Below, in pieces: positions 9,478-17,958 of a DNA stretch of 64,000 nucleotides. The stretch is from Pseudomonas urmiensis (GTDB lineage: Bacteria > Pseudomonadota > Gammaproteobacteria > Pseudomonadales > Pseudomonadaceae): assembly GCF_014268815.2 (NCBI RefSeq), contig NZ_JABWRE020000001.1, positions 501,001 through 565,000 on the forward strand, read 5' to 3'. Numbering within the stretch: the first letter of the stretch is position 1; every line of letters begins with the position of its first letter. Below the pieces are notes generated by a model. The model was not told the DNA's origin. It made no database searches and saw nothing but the letters and a program-made list of their open reading frames with translations. A program made the translations under genes and the position numbers.

Positions 9478-10152
9478 ATGACCACCCTGCTGGCCCTGGA
9501 TACCGCCACCGAAGCCTGTTCCGTTGCGCTGCTGCATGACGGCAAGGTGACCAGCCACCATGAGGTGATCCCCCGCCAACACGCGCAGAAGCTGTTGCCG
9601 ATGATCAAGCAGATCCTGGCTGAATCGGGCGTAGCGCTGAGCGATCTGGATGCCATCGCCTTTGGTCGTGGCCCAGGTGCGTTCACCGGGGTGCGCATCG
9701 CCATTGGTGTGGTGCAGGGCCTGGCCTTCGCCTTGGAGCGCCCGGTGCTGCCGGTATCGAACCTGGCCGCCTTGGCGCAACGGGCCTTGCGCGAGCGTGG
9801 CACGCGGCACGTTGCGGCGGCCATCGATGCGCGGATGGATGAGGTCTACTGGGGCTGCTACCAGGCCAACGAAGGTGAGATGCGCCTGCTCGGTCGCGAA
9901 GCCGTCTTGCCGCCAGAGCGTGTGGCCTTGCCAGAGGCAGGCGGTGATTGGTTCGGTGCGGGGACTGGCTGGGGTTACGCGCCGCGCCTGGCTGCGCAGG
10001 TGAGCGACAGTGATGCCAGCCTGCTGCCCACTGCCTTGGATATCCTCAGCTTGGCCGGATACGCTTGGGCACGCGGTGAGGCGATTGCCGCCGACCAGGC
10101 TCAGCCAGTCTATCTGCGCGATAACGTGGCCACGCCCAAGGCGCCTCGTTAA
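9478..10152 (+). CDS. tsaB: tRNA threonylcarbamoyladenosine biosynthesis protein TsaB
   Basis: 224 residues from the ATG that gives the family N-terminus MTTLLALDTATEACSVAL. TsaB is an ASKHA-fold (Gcp/YeaZ) partner that dimerises with TsaD and, with TsaE and TsaC, makes the t6A modification at position 37 of ANN-decoding tRNAs. The HAQKLLPMI and GRGPGAFTGVRI signatures are present. It lacks the TsaD metal site, as expected. Located between adk and a small orphan gene. Confidence 0.95.
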   Translation: MTTLLALDTATEACSVALLHDGKVTSHHEVIPRQHAQKLLPMIKQILAESGVALSDLDAIAFGRGPGAFTGVRIAIGVVQGLAFALERPVLPVSNLAALAQRALRERGTRHVAAAIDARMDEVYWGCYQANEGEMRLLGREAVLPPERVALPEAGGDWFGAGTGWGYAPRLAAQVSDSDASLLPTALDILSLAGYAWARGEAIAADQAQPVYLRDNVATPKAPR

Positions 10153-10282
10153 CCGCAGTTCGTCGGCTATTTACATTCGCGCTAAACCTTTCGTGGGAAC
10201 TGTGGTCCAGTTATCACAATGGCATTAGCGATGGATCTCTGATGCTGCTAAATTGCCATCATTGATCCTGAGTGTTCATTCC

Positions 10283-10570
10283 ATGCGTATCGACGGCTTC
10301 TCTTCCCAGTCCTACCCGATCAAGCGCGCACCGCGCAAGGCGCAGGTGCGTGATGAGTCTGTCGAAGATGCCGAGCTGATCGAGGACAGCGAAGTCCCGC
10401 AGGAGGCCAGGACCCGCCGTGGTGGCGCGGGGCTGCCGGCCCGTCAGCAGGATCTGATCTTCCCGCGCGCGCGCGATCGACGCACCGCGACCGCTCTGGC
10501 CAGCTACCTGGCCACTGCCGGCTTCACCGATTGGGATATGGAAGTGCTGGGGCTGGATCTGTACATTTGA
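10283..10570 (+). CDS. Small hydrophilic conserved protein, unknown function
   Basis: 95 residues from the ATG that begins MRIDGFSSQSY. Highly charged and probably disordered from residue 15 to 70, then a short ordered-looking tail (ATALASYLATAGF) ending LDLYI. No signal peptide, no membrane segment, no known domain. It ends 3 bases before the DUF72 gene, so the two are probably co-transcribed. The 130-base gap upstream has no convincing promoter. Confidence 0.6.
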   Translation: MRIDGFSSQSYPIKRAPRKAQVRDESVEDAELIEDSEVPQEARTRRGGAGLPARQQDLIFPRARDRRTATALASYLATAGFTDWDMEVLGLDLYI

Positions 10571-10573
10571 TGG

Positions 10574-11443
10574 ATGAATCCATCGCCTCTGCCTTACTTT
10601 CTCGGTTGTCCGTCCTGGAGCGAAAACGCCTGGCGCGATCACCTGTATCCCGCTGACGCCCGCGCCACTGAATTTCTAGGCCTGTATAGCCAGGTATTCA
10701 ACGCGGTCGAAGGCAATACCACCTTTTATGCCCGTCCCGCGCCTTCCACGGTAGAGCGCTGGGCTCAGGTCATGCCTGCGCACTTTCGCTTTACCGCCAA
10801 ATTTCCTCGGGATGTCAGCCATGCCGGTGACCTGCGTGAGCAGCTGCCATCGGCGATCGACTTCACTCGCCTGCTAGCACCTCTTGGCCCACGGGTTTCG
10901 CCCTATTGGCTGCAACTGCCAGCGGTGTTCGGCCCTGCTCGCCTGGCTGAGCTTGCGCACTTTCTTGACCACATTGGCGTACCGGTGGCGGTCGAGGTGC
11001 GTAATCCGCGGTTCTTTGCCCGTGGCGATGAGGAGCGGGCGCTGAATCGCCTGCTGCATGGGCGTGGGGTGGAGCGCATCTGCCTGGATCCGCGGGCCCT
11101 GTTCAGCTGCACCTCGCGCGAGCCGGCAGTGCTGCATGCCCAGTCGAAGAAACCCAACGTGCCAGCGCGGCCTGCGGCCTTCAGTCAGCACCCACAGGTG
11201 CGGTTCATTGGCCATCCGCAGCTTGAGGCGAACGAGCACTTCCTCACGCCGTGGGTGGGCAAGGTCGCTGAGTGGATCGAACAGGGGCGTAGCCCGTACA
11301 TTTTCCTGCATACCTCGGATAACCGCCTGGCAGCGGCCTTGGCCCAGCGTTTTCATCAACGGCTGAGCGAGCGCTTGCCGGGGCTTGCGCCTTTAGCTGA
11401 ATTGCCACGTGCCCCTGAGGTCGAACAACTAGGGCTACTCTGA
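10574..11443 (+). CDS. DUF72 (YecE-like) family protein
   Basis: 289 residues. The N-terminal GCPSWSENAW segment and EGNTTFYARP, followed by a TIM-barrel-like pattern, identify the DUF72/YecE family. Biochemical role is not established for the family. The ATG overlaps no upstream coding sequence but lies 4 bases past the previous stop, so translation may be coupled to the small protein before it. Confidence 0.85.
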   Translation: MNPSPLPYFLGCPSWSENAWRDHLYPADARATEFLGLYSQVFNAVEGNTTFYARPAPSTVERWAQVMPAHFRFTAKFPRDVSHAGDLREQLPSAIDFTRLLAPLGPRVSPYWLQLPAVFGPARLAELAHFLDHIGVPVAVEVRNPRFFARGDEERALNRLLHGRGVERICLDPRALFSCTSREPAVLHAQSKKPNVPARPAAFSQHPQVRFIGHPQLEANEHFLTPWVGKVAEWIEQGRSPYIFLHTSDNRLAAALAQRFHQRLSERLPGLAPLAELPRAPEVEQLGLL

Positions 11444-11472
11444 CCACTTCTCAACCTGCCGGAGCTGTAACC

Positions 11473-12303
11473 ATGGATGTGCAAACCCTGCGAGCGGAGG
11501 CCTTCAAGGCGCTGCATGAGCGTGATGGCGCCTTTGTCATTGCCAACCCCTGGGATGCTGGCTCCGCCCGGCTGCTGGCCAGCCTGGGCTTCGAGGCGCT
11601 GGCCACGACCAGTGCGGGGTTGGCCTTCAGCCTGGGGCGGCCGGATGCCGAGGCTCAGCTGAGCCTGGACGAAACCCTGGCCAATGCCCGCTCGATTGTC
11701 GATGCCACGCCTTTGCCGGTGGCTGCGGATTTGGAGAATGGTTTCGGCGACCTGCCAGACGATTGCGCCCAGACTATTTTGCGCGCCGCTGAAGTGGGCT
11801 TGGTCGGCGGTTCGATCGAGGACGCCAGCGGTCGCCGCGAAGCGCCCATTTATGACCTCGGCCTGGCCGTGGAGCGCGTGCGCGCAGCGGTACAGGCGGC
11901 GCGTAGCCTGCCATTTGCGTTCACCCTGTGTGCCCGCGCCGAGAACCTGCTACATGGGCGCATGGACCTGGATGACACCATCCTGCGCCTGCAGGCGTAT
12001 GCCGAAGCCGGCGCTGATGTGCTGTATGCCCCAGGGCTGCGCAGTGTCGATGAGGTGCGTGCGGTGGTCCAGGCGCTGGCTCCGAAACCTGTGAATGTAT
12101 TGATGGGTTTGGCGGGTGTGCCGCTGAGCGTCAACCAACTGCAAGACCTGGGGGTGCGACGTATCAGCGTCGGCTCATCGCTGGCCCGGGCGGCACTCGG
12201 CGCGTTGCAGCGGGCGGCGCTGGAGATTCGCGATCAGGGCACCTTCAGCTACGCCGAGCAGGCGTTGCCGTTCGCCCAGCTCAACGATCTGTTCCGACGC
12301 TGA
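11473..12303 (+). CDS. Isocitrate lyase / PEP mutase superfamily protein
   Basis: 276 residues; AGCTG-type weak ribosome site. A TIM-barrel with NPWDAGSA (residue 25 onward), the ADLENGFG loop (Asp86, Glu88) and the GGSIEDAS loop (Glu116, Asp117) is typical of the PEP mutase/isocitrate lyase superfamily, where the acidic residues bind Mg2+. The KKCGH cysteine loop of true isocitrate and methylisocitrate lyases is absent, so it is not one of those. The reaction could be lyase, hydrolase or decarboxylase on a 2-oxo acid; substrate unknown. Six bases before the extensin-like gene. Confidence 0.85.
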   Translation: MDVQTLRAEAFKALHERDGAFVIANPWDAGSARLLASLGFEALATTSAGLAFSLGRPDAEAQLSLDETLANARSIVDATPLPVAADLENGFGDLPDDCAQTILRAAEVGLVGGSIEDASGRREAPIYDLGLAVERVRAAVQAARSLPFAFTLCARAENLLHGRMDLDDTILRLQAYAEAGADVLYAPGLRSVDEVRAVVQALAPKPVNVLMGLAGVPLSVNQLQDLGVRRISVGSSLARAALGALQRAALEIRDQGTFSYAEQALPFAQLNDLFRR

Positions 12304-12309
12304 GCCCTG

Positions 12310-12999
12310 ATGCGCTGGCTTGGCTGGCTGCTGTTGGTGCTGCTGCTCGCAGCGGGCCAGGCCTGGTACCTGGGCTGGCGTCCACCCGCGCAGTGGAATC
12401 CGTGGGCGGCGCTGGATGTGCGCCAGCCGCCGAACCTGCTCACGCCTTATAAACTGTCGCGTCTGCGCAAGGACCCTGCCTTATGCCAGCAGGCGCTGCA
12501 AACCTCGGTCTTGCGCTACCGAGCCCAGGCCGACAGCGCAGCGACGGCGCAATGTCCGCTGCAGAACGTGTGGCGGGTGGAGGCCGGTCAGGCGCGCTTG
12601 AGCAGTAGTTTTCTCGCCACCTGCCCGCTGGCGGTGGCCTATGCCCTGTTCGAGGCGCATGGCTTGCAACCGGCGGCGCAGCGGGTGTTTGGCCAGCCGG
12701 TGGTGCAGGTTGAGCACCTTGGCAGCTTCGCCTGTCGCAACGTCTACAACCGCAAGCAAGGTCGGCTGAGCCAGCATGCCACGGCCAATGCCTTGGATAT
12801 CAGCGCCTTTCGGCTCAAGGATGGCCAGCGCATCGTGTTGGCGCAGCACTGGCAGGGTGGGGGGCAGAAGGCGGAGTTTCTCAGGCAGGTGCGGCAAGCG
12901 GCCTGCGAGAGTTTCAGTACGGTATTAGGGCCTGACTACAACGCGGCGCACCACAACCACTTTCATCTCGACATGGGGCTCTGGCAGATTTGCCGCTGA
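12310..12999 (+). CDS. Extensin-like C-terminal domain protein, putative peptidoglycan-active
   Basis: 229 residues with one N-terminal hydrophobic helix (about 3-23), so anchored in the inner membrane or exported. The C-terminal two thirds carry the bacterial 'extensin-like' domain, related to the LAS/M15 zinc peptidases: SQHATANALDIS contains the His and Asp ligands and HHNHFHLD the last His pair. Cysteines at several places suggest periplasmic disulfides. Likely a D,D-peptidase-like or cell-wall-binding enzyme; the exact activity is inferred. It is immediately downstream of the PEP-mutase-like gene. Confidence 0.8.
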   Translation: MRWLGWLLLVLLLAAGQAWYLGWRPPAQWNPWAALDVRQPPNLLTPYKLSRLRKDPALCQQALQTSVLRYRAQADSAATAQCPLQNVWRVEAGQARLSSSFLATCPLAVAYALFEAHGLQPAAQRVFGQPVVQVEHLGSFACRNVYNRKQGRLSQHATANALDISAFRLKDGQRIVLAQHWQGGGQKAEFLRQVRQAACESFSTVLGPDYNAAHHNHFHLDMGLWQICR

Positions 13000-13001
13000 G
13001 C

Positions 13002-13622
13002 TCAAGCGTGGACGCGGACGTTGTTCAGCACGACAGGGCGTGCCCAGTGAATGTCGAACTCCAGCTCATTCTGCTGCTGGGCCAGGGTCGGCTCATCGAA
13101 CGGTTCTGGCGCCGGGTCCAGCAGGTCCATTTCAAATTCGGCGATCGGCAGGTGCAGCGGGCGCGGCGAAGGCGCGGCGCCAGGTTCAGCTTGCGCATGG
13201 CCCTGGCTCATGACCACCGGACGCAGCCAGCTGTTGCTCAGATCGAGATCGCGTTGTTGCTCGATCAACTCGGCGGCGCTGAACGGTTCCGGGGCAGGCT
13301 CGAGCAGGTTGGCTTCAAGTTCGGCCTTGGGCAGGAACAGCGGCTCGGGTGGCTTGACCTCGGTGTCTTGCACGCTGCAAGCACGTTGGGCATCGATCAA
13401 CGCCAGGGCACGGGCGCCCCCGATCGGTTCTCCGCTTTCGTTGTCGTACTGCACCAGCGCTTGGCTGACGGCGTCGGTCTCTTGCCCTTGCTGGTCGGCC
13501 AACGCCTGGGCGAAGAAATCCTGCCACAGGTGGCTGACGCCGCCGAGGGCCTGGGTATTCTGTCGACCGTAGTTGCCGACAGGCGACAGGTAGGTCAAGC
13601 CGATGGGAAGGGTATCTGACAT
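13002..13622 (-). CDS. Orphan protein with two tandem 43-residue repeats
   Basis: 206 residues, no signal peptide or membrane helix. After an N-terminal part (1-90), residues 95-137 and 156-198 are a gap-free duplication of 43 residues, about half identical (23 of 43), each centred on LLxPAPEPF and ending WxRPVV. The acidic, proline-containing repeats look like a binding or scaffold module. It ends two bases from the convergent extensin-like gene. No strong ribosome site precedes the ATG. I do not recognise the family. Confidence 0.65.
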   Translation of the reverse strand: MSDTLPIGLTYLSPVGNYGRQNTQALGGVSHLWQDFFAQALADQQGQETDAVSQALVQYDNESGEPIGGARALALIDAQRACSVQDTEVKPPEPLFLPKAELEANLLEPAPEPFSAAELIEQQRDLDLSNSWLRPVVMSQGHAQAEPGAAPSPRPLHLPIAEFEMDLLDPAPEPFDEPTLAQQQNELEFDIHWARPVVLNNVRVHA

Positions 13623-13695
13623 GGCAGTCGCGCGTGTTGTGCTCTGGCAGAATAGCGGATACTGCGTGTATCGGCCGTGGCCGGCGTTTCATTAA

Positions 13696-14499
<804 letters not shown>

Positions 14500-14566
14500 C
14501 GCAGCGTTTGCAGATTCCGCCACTGGGGCTGCCTTGCAGCCCTTGTCGGCGGTTGCCCAGACACCT

Positions 14567-14977
14567 TCAGGCGGCGGATGCCAACTGAGCCATGCGTTGC
14601 AGTACCGCATGCAGGCCATTGCTGCGCGAGGGCGACAGTTGGCGCTCAAGGCCAAGCTCGGTGAACCAGGCCCCCAGCTCAAGCTGCGCCAGCTCGGCGC
14701 TATCGAGCCCCTGTACCCGGACCAGCAGCAAGGCCAGCAGCCCCCTCAGCAAGCGTGCATCGCTAGCGGCCTTGAACTGCCATTGTCCGCCTTGCTGGTT
14801 GGCGACCAGCCACACCAGGCTCTCACAGCCATGGACACGGTTGTCCTCGGTCTTTTCGCGCTCGTCCAGCGGCGCCAGTCGGTCGCCCCATTGCATCAGC
14901 AGGCGCGCTCGTTGTTCCCACCCCCGAGCCTGCTGGAATGCCTGCAGTGCTTGGCTGGCCTCGCTCGACAGGCTCAT
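14567..14977 (-). CDS. csdE: SufE-family sulfur acceptor CsdE
   Basis: 136 residues. SufE/CsdE fold with the persulfide-accepting Cys51 in VHGCES. It takes sulfane sulfur from the cysteine desulfurase encoded just upstream and raises its activity. The ATG overlaps the csdA stop (ATGA), so the two are translationally coupled and the pairing is certain from context. Specific to the Csd rather than Suf system because no sufBCD genes are nearby. Confidence 0.9.
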   Translation of the reverse strand: MSLSSEASQALQAFQQARGWEQRARLLMQWGDRLAPLDEREKTEDNRVHGCESLVWLVANQQGGQWQFKAASDARLLRGLLALLLVRVQGLDSAELAQLELGAWFTELGLERQLSPSRSNGLHAVLQRMAQLASAA

Positions 14978-16179
14978 CGTAACAACTCCAGGCCCTGATC
15001 CAGCGCGTCGAAGAAGCGCTGCAAGTCGTCACTGTCGTTGTACAGGCCTAGCGATACCCGAATTGCCCCTTCCAGCCCCAACCCCTTGAGCAGCGGCATC
15101 GCGCAATGATGCCCGGCGCGTACGGCAATGCCCTGCTCGGTCAGCAGGTGAGCGATATCGGCGTTGTGCACACCGTCGACGACAAAGCTCACCAGGGCGC
15201 TTTGCGGCATGCCGAGGATACGCACGCCATCACGATCGGCCAGGCCGCGTAGCAGATGCTGATGCAGGCTGGTTTCATGGGCCTGTACGGCGTGTGGGTC
15301 GAGGCTGGCCAGGTAGTCGAGGGTCGCACCCAGGCCAATGACCCCAGCAATGGGCGGCGTTCCCGCCTCGAAGCCCAGCGGCGCCGGGCGAAAACTGGCG
15401 CCGTGATAGTCGGCCAGTTGCACCATCTCTCCGCCAAACTGCCAATGAAGCAGCTGTTCCAAGGCCTGCGGGCGCCCATACAGGACGCCTACGCCTTCAG
15501 GTCCGTACAGTTTATGGCTGGAGAACACGTAGAAGTCGCATTCGAGTTGCTGCACATCGTGGCGGCCATGCACCACGCCCTGCGCGCCGTCGACCACGGT
15601 CAATGCGCCTTGGGCGCGGGCGTGGGCGAGCAGAGCGGGGAGTGCTTGCCAGGTGCCCAGTACGTTGGACAGTTGGCTGACTGCCAGCAGGCGGGTGCGC
15701 GGGCCGATCAGTTGCAGCGCTTGATTCAGGTCGATGTGGCCCTGCTCATCCAGCGGCAGGATGACCAGGCGCAAGTTGCGCCGGCGCGCCAGTTGCTGCC
15801 ACGGCAGCAGGTTGGCGTGGTGCTCCAGGGCGCTGATGGCGATCTCGTCGCCCTCGTTGAAGCCATGTTCCAGGCCATAGGCCAGCAAGTTCAGCGCTGA
15901 AGTGGCGCCATGGGTGAAGATGATCTGCCGCGAATCGGCGGCATTGAGCCAGGCGGCGACCTTGTCGCGGCTGGTCTCGAAGGCTTGGGTGGCCAGCGCA
16001 CCGGGCAGGTGCTGGGCACGATGAACGTTGGCCGCGCCATGGCCGTAGTAATGGCTCAAGGCATCGAGCAGGGCCTGGGGCTTTTGCGTGGTGGCGGCGC
16101 TGTCCAGATAGGTCTGGTGCTGGCGTTCTAGAGCGGCGATGGCGGGAAAGTCGGCACGCCACGGGGAGGGCTGAAACAT
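14974..16179 (-). CDS. csdA: Cysteine desulfurase CsdA (class V aminotransferase fold)
   Basis: 401 residues from the ATG giving MFQPSPWRADFPAI; upstream in-frame codons lie in the terminator of dapD. PLP enzyme that removes sulfur from cysteine for Fe-S cluster and related biosynthesis. The PLP lysine is K223 in SSHKLYGPEG, a TYLDSAATTQ motif opens the fold, and the persulfide cysteine is in HHCAMPL near the C-terminus. Group II desulfurase like SufS/CsdA. Co-transcribed with csdE. Confidence 0.92.
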   Translation of the reverse strand: MFQPSPWRADFPAIAALERQHQTYLDSAATTQKPQALLDALSHYYGHGAANVHRAQHLPGALATQAFETSRDKVAAWLNAADSRQIIFTHGATSALNLLAYGLEHGFNEGDEIAISALEHHANLLPWQQLARRRNLRLVILPLDEQGHIDLNQALQLIGPRTRLLAVSQLSNVLGTWQALPALLAHARAQGALTVVDGAQGVVHGRHDVQQLECDFYVFSSHKLYGPEGVGVLYGRPQALEQLLHWQFGGEMVQLADYHGASFRPAPLGFEAGTPPIAGVIGLGATLDYLASLDPHAVQAHETSLHQHLLRGLADRDGVRILGMPQSALVSFVVDGVHNADIAHLLTEQGIAVRAGHHCAMPLLKGLGLEGAIRVSLGLYNDSDDLQRFFDALDQGLELLR

Positions 16180-16196
16180 GATCGAGGGACCTGGAA

Positions 16197-16230
16197 ATAA
16201 AAACGGGCCTGGCGCTAACGCCAGACCCGA
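16197..16230 (-). terminator. Rho-independent terminator of dapD
   Basis: Read on the minus strand, CGGGTCTGGCG pairs with CGCCAGGCCCG (one mismatch-tolerant stem) around TTAG, followed by TTTTTATTT. It separates dapD from csdA, so csdA-csdE need read-through or their own promoter. Confidence 0.85.
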
Positions 16231-16258
16231 TCTTATCACTTCAAACCCCGCGAGGTTC

Positions 16259-17293
16259 TCAGTTGTGCGCGTGCAGCGCCTCGTTCAGCTCGATGGCCGA
16301 CTTGTGGGTCTTGCACTCTACTGCGCCGTTCAGCGAGTTGCGACGGAACAGCAGGTCGGTCTGGCCGGCCAGGTCGCGGGCCTTGACCACTTTGACCAGT
16401 TGGTTGTTCTCGTCGAGCAGGTTCACCTTGGTGCCAGCAGTGATGTACAGGCCAGCTTCAACGGTGTTGCGATCGCCCAGCGGGATGCCGATACCCGCGT
16501 TGGCGCCGATCAGGCAGCCTTCGCCGACCTTGATCACGATGTTGCCACCACCGGAGAGGGTGCCCATGGTCGAGCAACCGCCGCCCAGGTCCGAGCCCTT
16601 GCCGACGAATACGCCAGCGGACACGCGGCCTTCGATCATGCCTGGGCCTTCGGTGCCGGCGTTAAAGTTGACGAAGCCTTCGTGCATGATGGTGGTGCCT
16701 TCGCCGATGTAGGCGCCCAGGCGCACACGGGCGGTATCGGCGATACGTACGCCGGCCGGGACCACGTAGTCGGTCATTTTCGGGAACTTGTCGACCGAGA
16801 ACACTTCCAGCAGCTCGCCCTTCAGGCGCGCTTCGAGTTGCAGTTCGGCAAGCTCGGCCAGGTCGACGGCGCCCTGGTTGGTCCAGGCAACGTTTGGCAG
16901 CAGCGGGAACACGCCAGCCAGGCTCAGGCCGTGCGGCTTGACCAGGCGGTGCGAGAGCAGGTGCAGCTTGAGATAGGCTTCTGGGGTCGAAGTCAGCGCG
17001 CTGTCTTCGGCCAGCAGGGTCGCGACCAGCGGCTTGTGGCTTTCAGCCAGGCGGGTCAGCAGGGCGTATTGGGTGGCATCGACGGCCTTGAGCGCATCGG
17101 CCAGCTGGCCGGCCTGGGCGTTGGTGAAGGCGATGGCTTGGTTGCCGCCTTCATAGCCGAGGATCGGCGCGACCGCAGCGACCAGCTCGGCACTCGGGTT
17201 GATCAGTGGTTGCGCGTAGAAGACTTCCAGCCAGGTGCCCTGGCGGTTCTGGGTGCCGACACCGAAGGCCAGGCTGAACAGAGTAGTGGACAT
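16259..17293 (-). CDS. dapD: 2,3,4,5-tetrahydropyridine-2,6-dicarboxylate N-succinyltransferase
   Basis: 344 residues from the ATG preceded by AGAGG. It transfers succinyl from succinyl-CoA in the lysine/diaminopimelate pathway. The left-handed beta-helix hexapeptide pattern is clear in the C-terminal half (VRLGAYIGEGTTI, SAGVFVGKGSDLGGG). This is the long pseudomonad/actinobacterial-type DapD. dapC, the next enzyme in the pathway, is at 19648-20844. Forty bases downstream of the ArsC-like gene; ends at a strong terminator. Confidence 0.96.
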   Translation of the reverse strand: MSTTLFSLAFGVGTQNRQGTWLEVFYAQPLINPSAELVAAVAPILGYEGGNQAIAFTNAQAGQLADALKAVDATQYALLTRLAESHKPLVATLLAEDSALTSTPEAYLKLHLLSHRLVKPHGLSLAGVFPLLPNVAWTNQGAVDLAELAELQLEARLKGELLEVFSVDKFPKMTDYVVPAGVRIADTARVRLGAYIGEGTTIMHEGFVNFNAGTEGPGMIEGRVSAGVFVGKGSDLGGGCSTMGTLSGGGNIVIKVGEGCLIGANAGIGIPLGDRNTVEAGLYITAGTKVNLLDENNQLVKVVKARDLAGQTDLLFRRNSLNGAVECKTHKSAIELNEALHAHN

Positions 17294-17333
17294 GCGATTA
17301 CCTCTTGCGAAATAGGGTGGAAGCGGAGCGGAC

Positions 17334-17681
17334 TCAGGCCAGCGCTGCGGCGTACAGGTCAGGCTTGAAGCCGACCAGGGTACGCTCGCCGAGGTCAAGC
17401 ACCGGGCGCTTGATCATCGACGGCTGGGCCAGCATCAATTCGACGGCCTTGGCCTGGTCGAGGTTGGCTTTGCTGGCATCGTCGAGCTTGCGGAAGGTGG
17501 TGCCGGCACGGTTGAGGATGACTTCCCAGCCGTGCTCGTCGCACCAGCGATTCAGGCTGTCGCGGTCGATGCCTTGAGTCTTGTAGTCGTGAAATTGATA
17601 GCCGATGGCTTTTTCTTCGAGCCAGGTACGGGCTTTTTTCATGGTGTCGCAGGCTTTGATGCCGTAGAGAGTGTAAGCCAT
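17334..17681 (-). CDS. ArsC/Spx-family thioredoxin-fold reductase (YffB-like)
   Basis: 115 residues. Thioredoxin-like ArsC family with a single N-terminal cysteine (Cys11 in KACDTMKKA) and the conserved RP of SMIKRPVLDL. Not an arsenate reductase by context: no ars genes are near. YffB-type proteins are thought to be glutathione-dependent thiol reductases. Precedes dapD by 40 bases on the same strand and probably shares its transcript, an arrangement I recall as common in gamma-proteobacteria. Confidence 0.85.
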   Translation of the reverse strand: MAYTLYGIKACDTMKKARTWLEEKAIGYQFHDYKTQGIDRDSLNRWCDEHGWEVILNRAGTTFRKLDDASKANLDQAKAVELMLAQPSMIKRPVLDLGERTLVGFKPDLYAAALA

Positions 17682-17958
17682 TGAATGCCTGGGGCGCCTT
17701 GGGGTAGGCGTCCCGATACTCCGTGAAGAAAAGGTGAGGGCGATTATGCGACATCGACGAGCCTGGCGCCACGGCTGGCTGCCGAGCGCGCATGGGCGAA
17801 GCGTGTCACCTGATGTCGGGTAGCATTGTGTTACATATTCTCCGCTCGCCTGCGACTATGGTGCAGCGGTGCATTATTACTGCACGCCGCTAACATATTG
17901 TTTCAATGGCGATGTTTTGCCCCGCCAGGGTTTTTCGAATTACACAGGAAGCTTGCTG

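Noticed and set aside
17334..17681. Arsenate resistance gene
   Set aside because: Although ArsC-like in fold, there are no arsenic genes nearby and the dapD linkage fits the YffB group.
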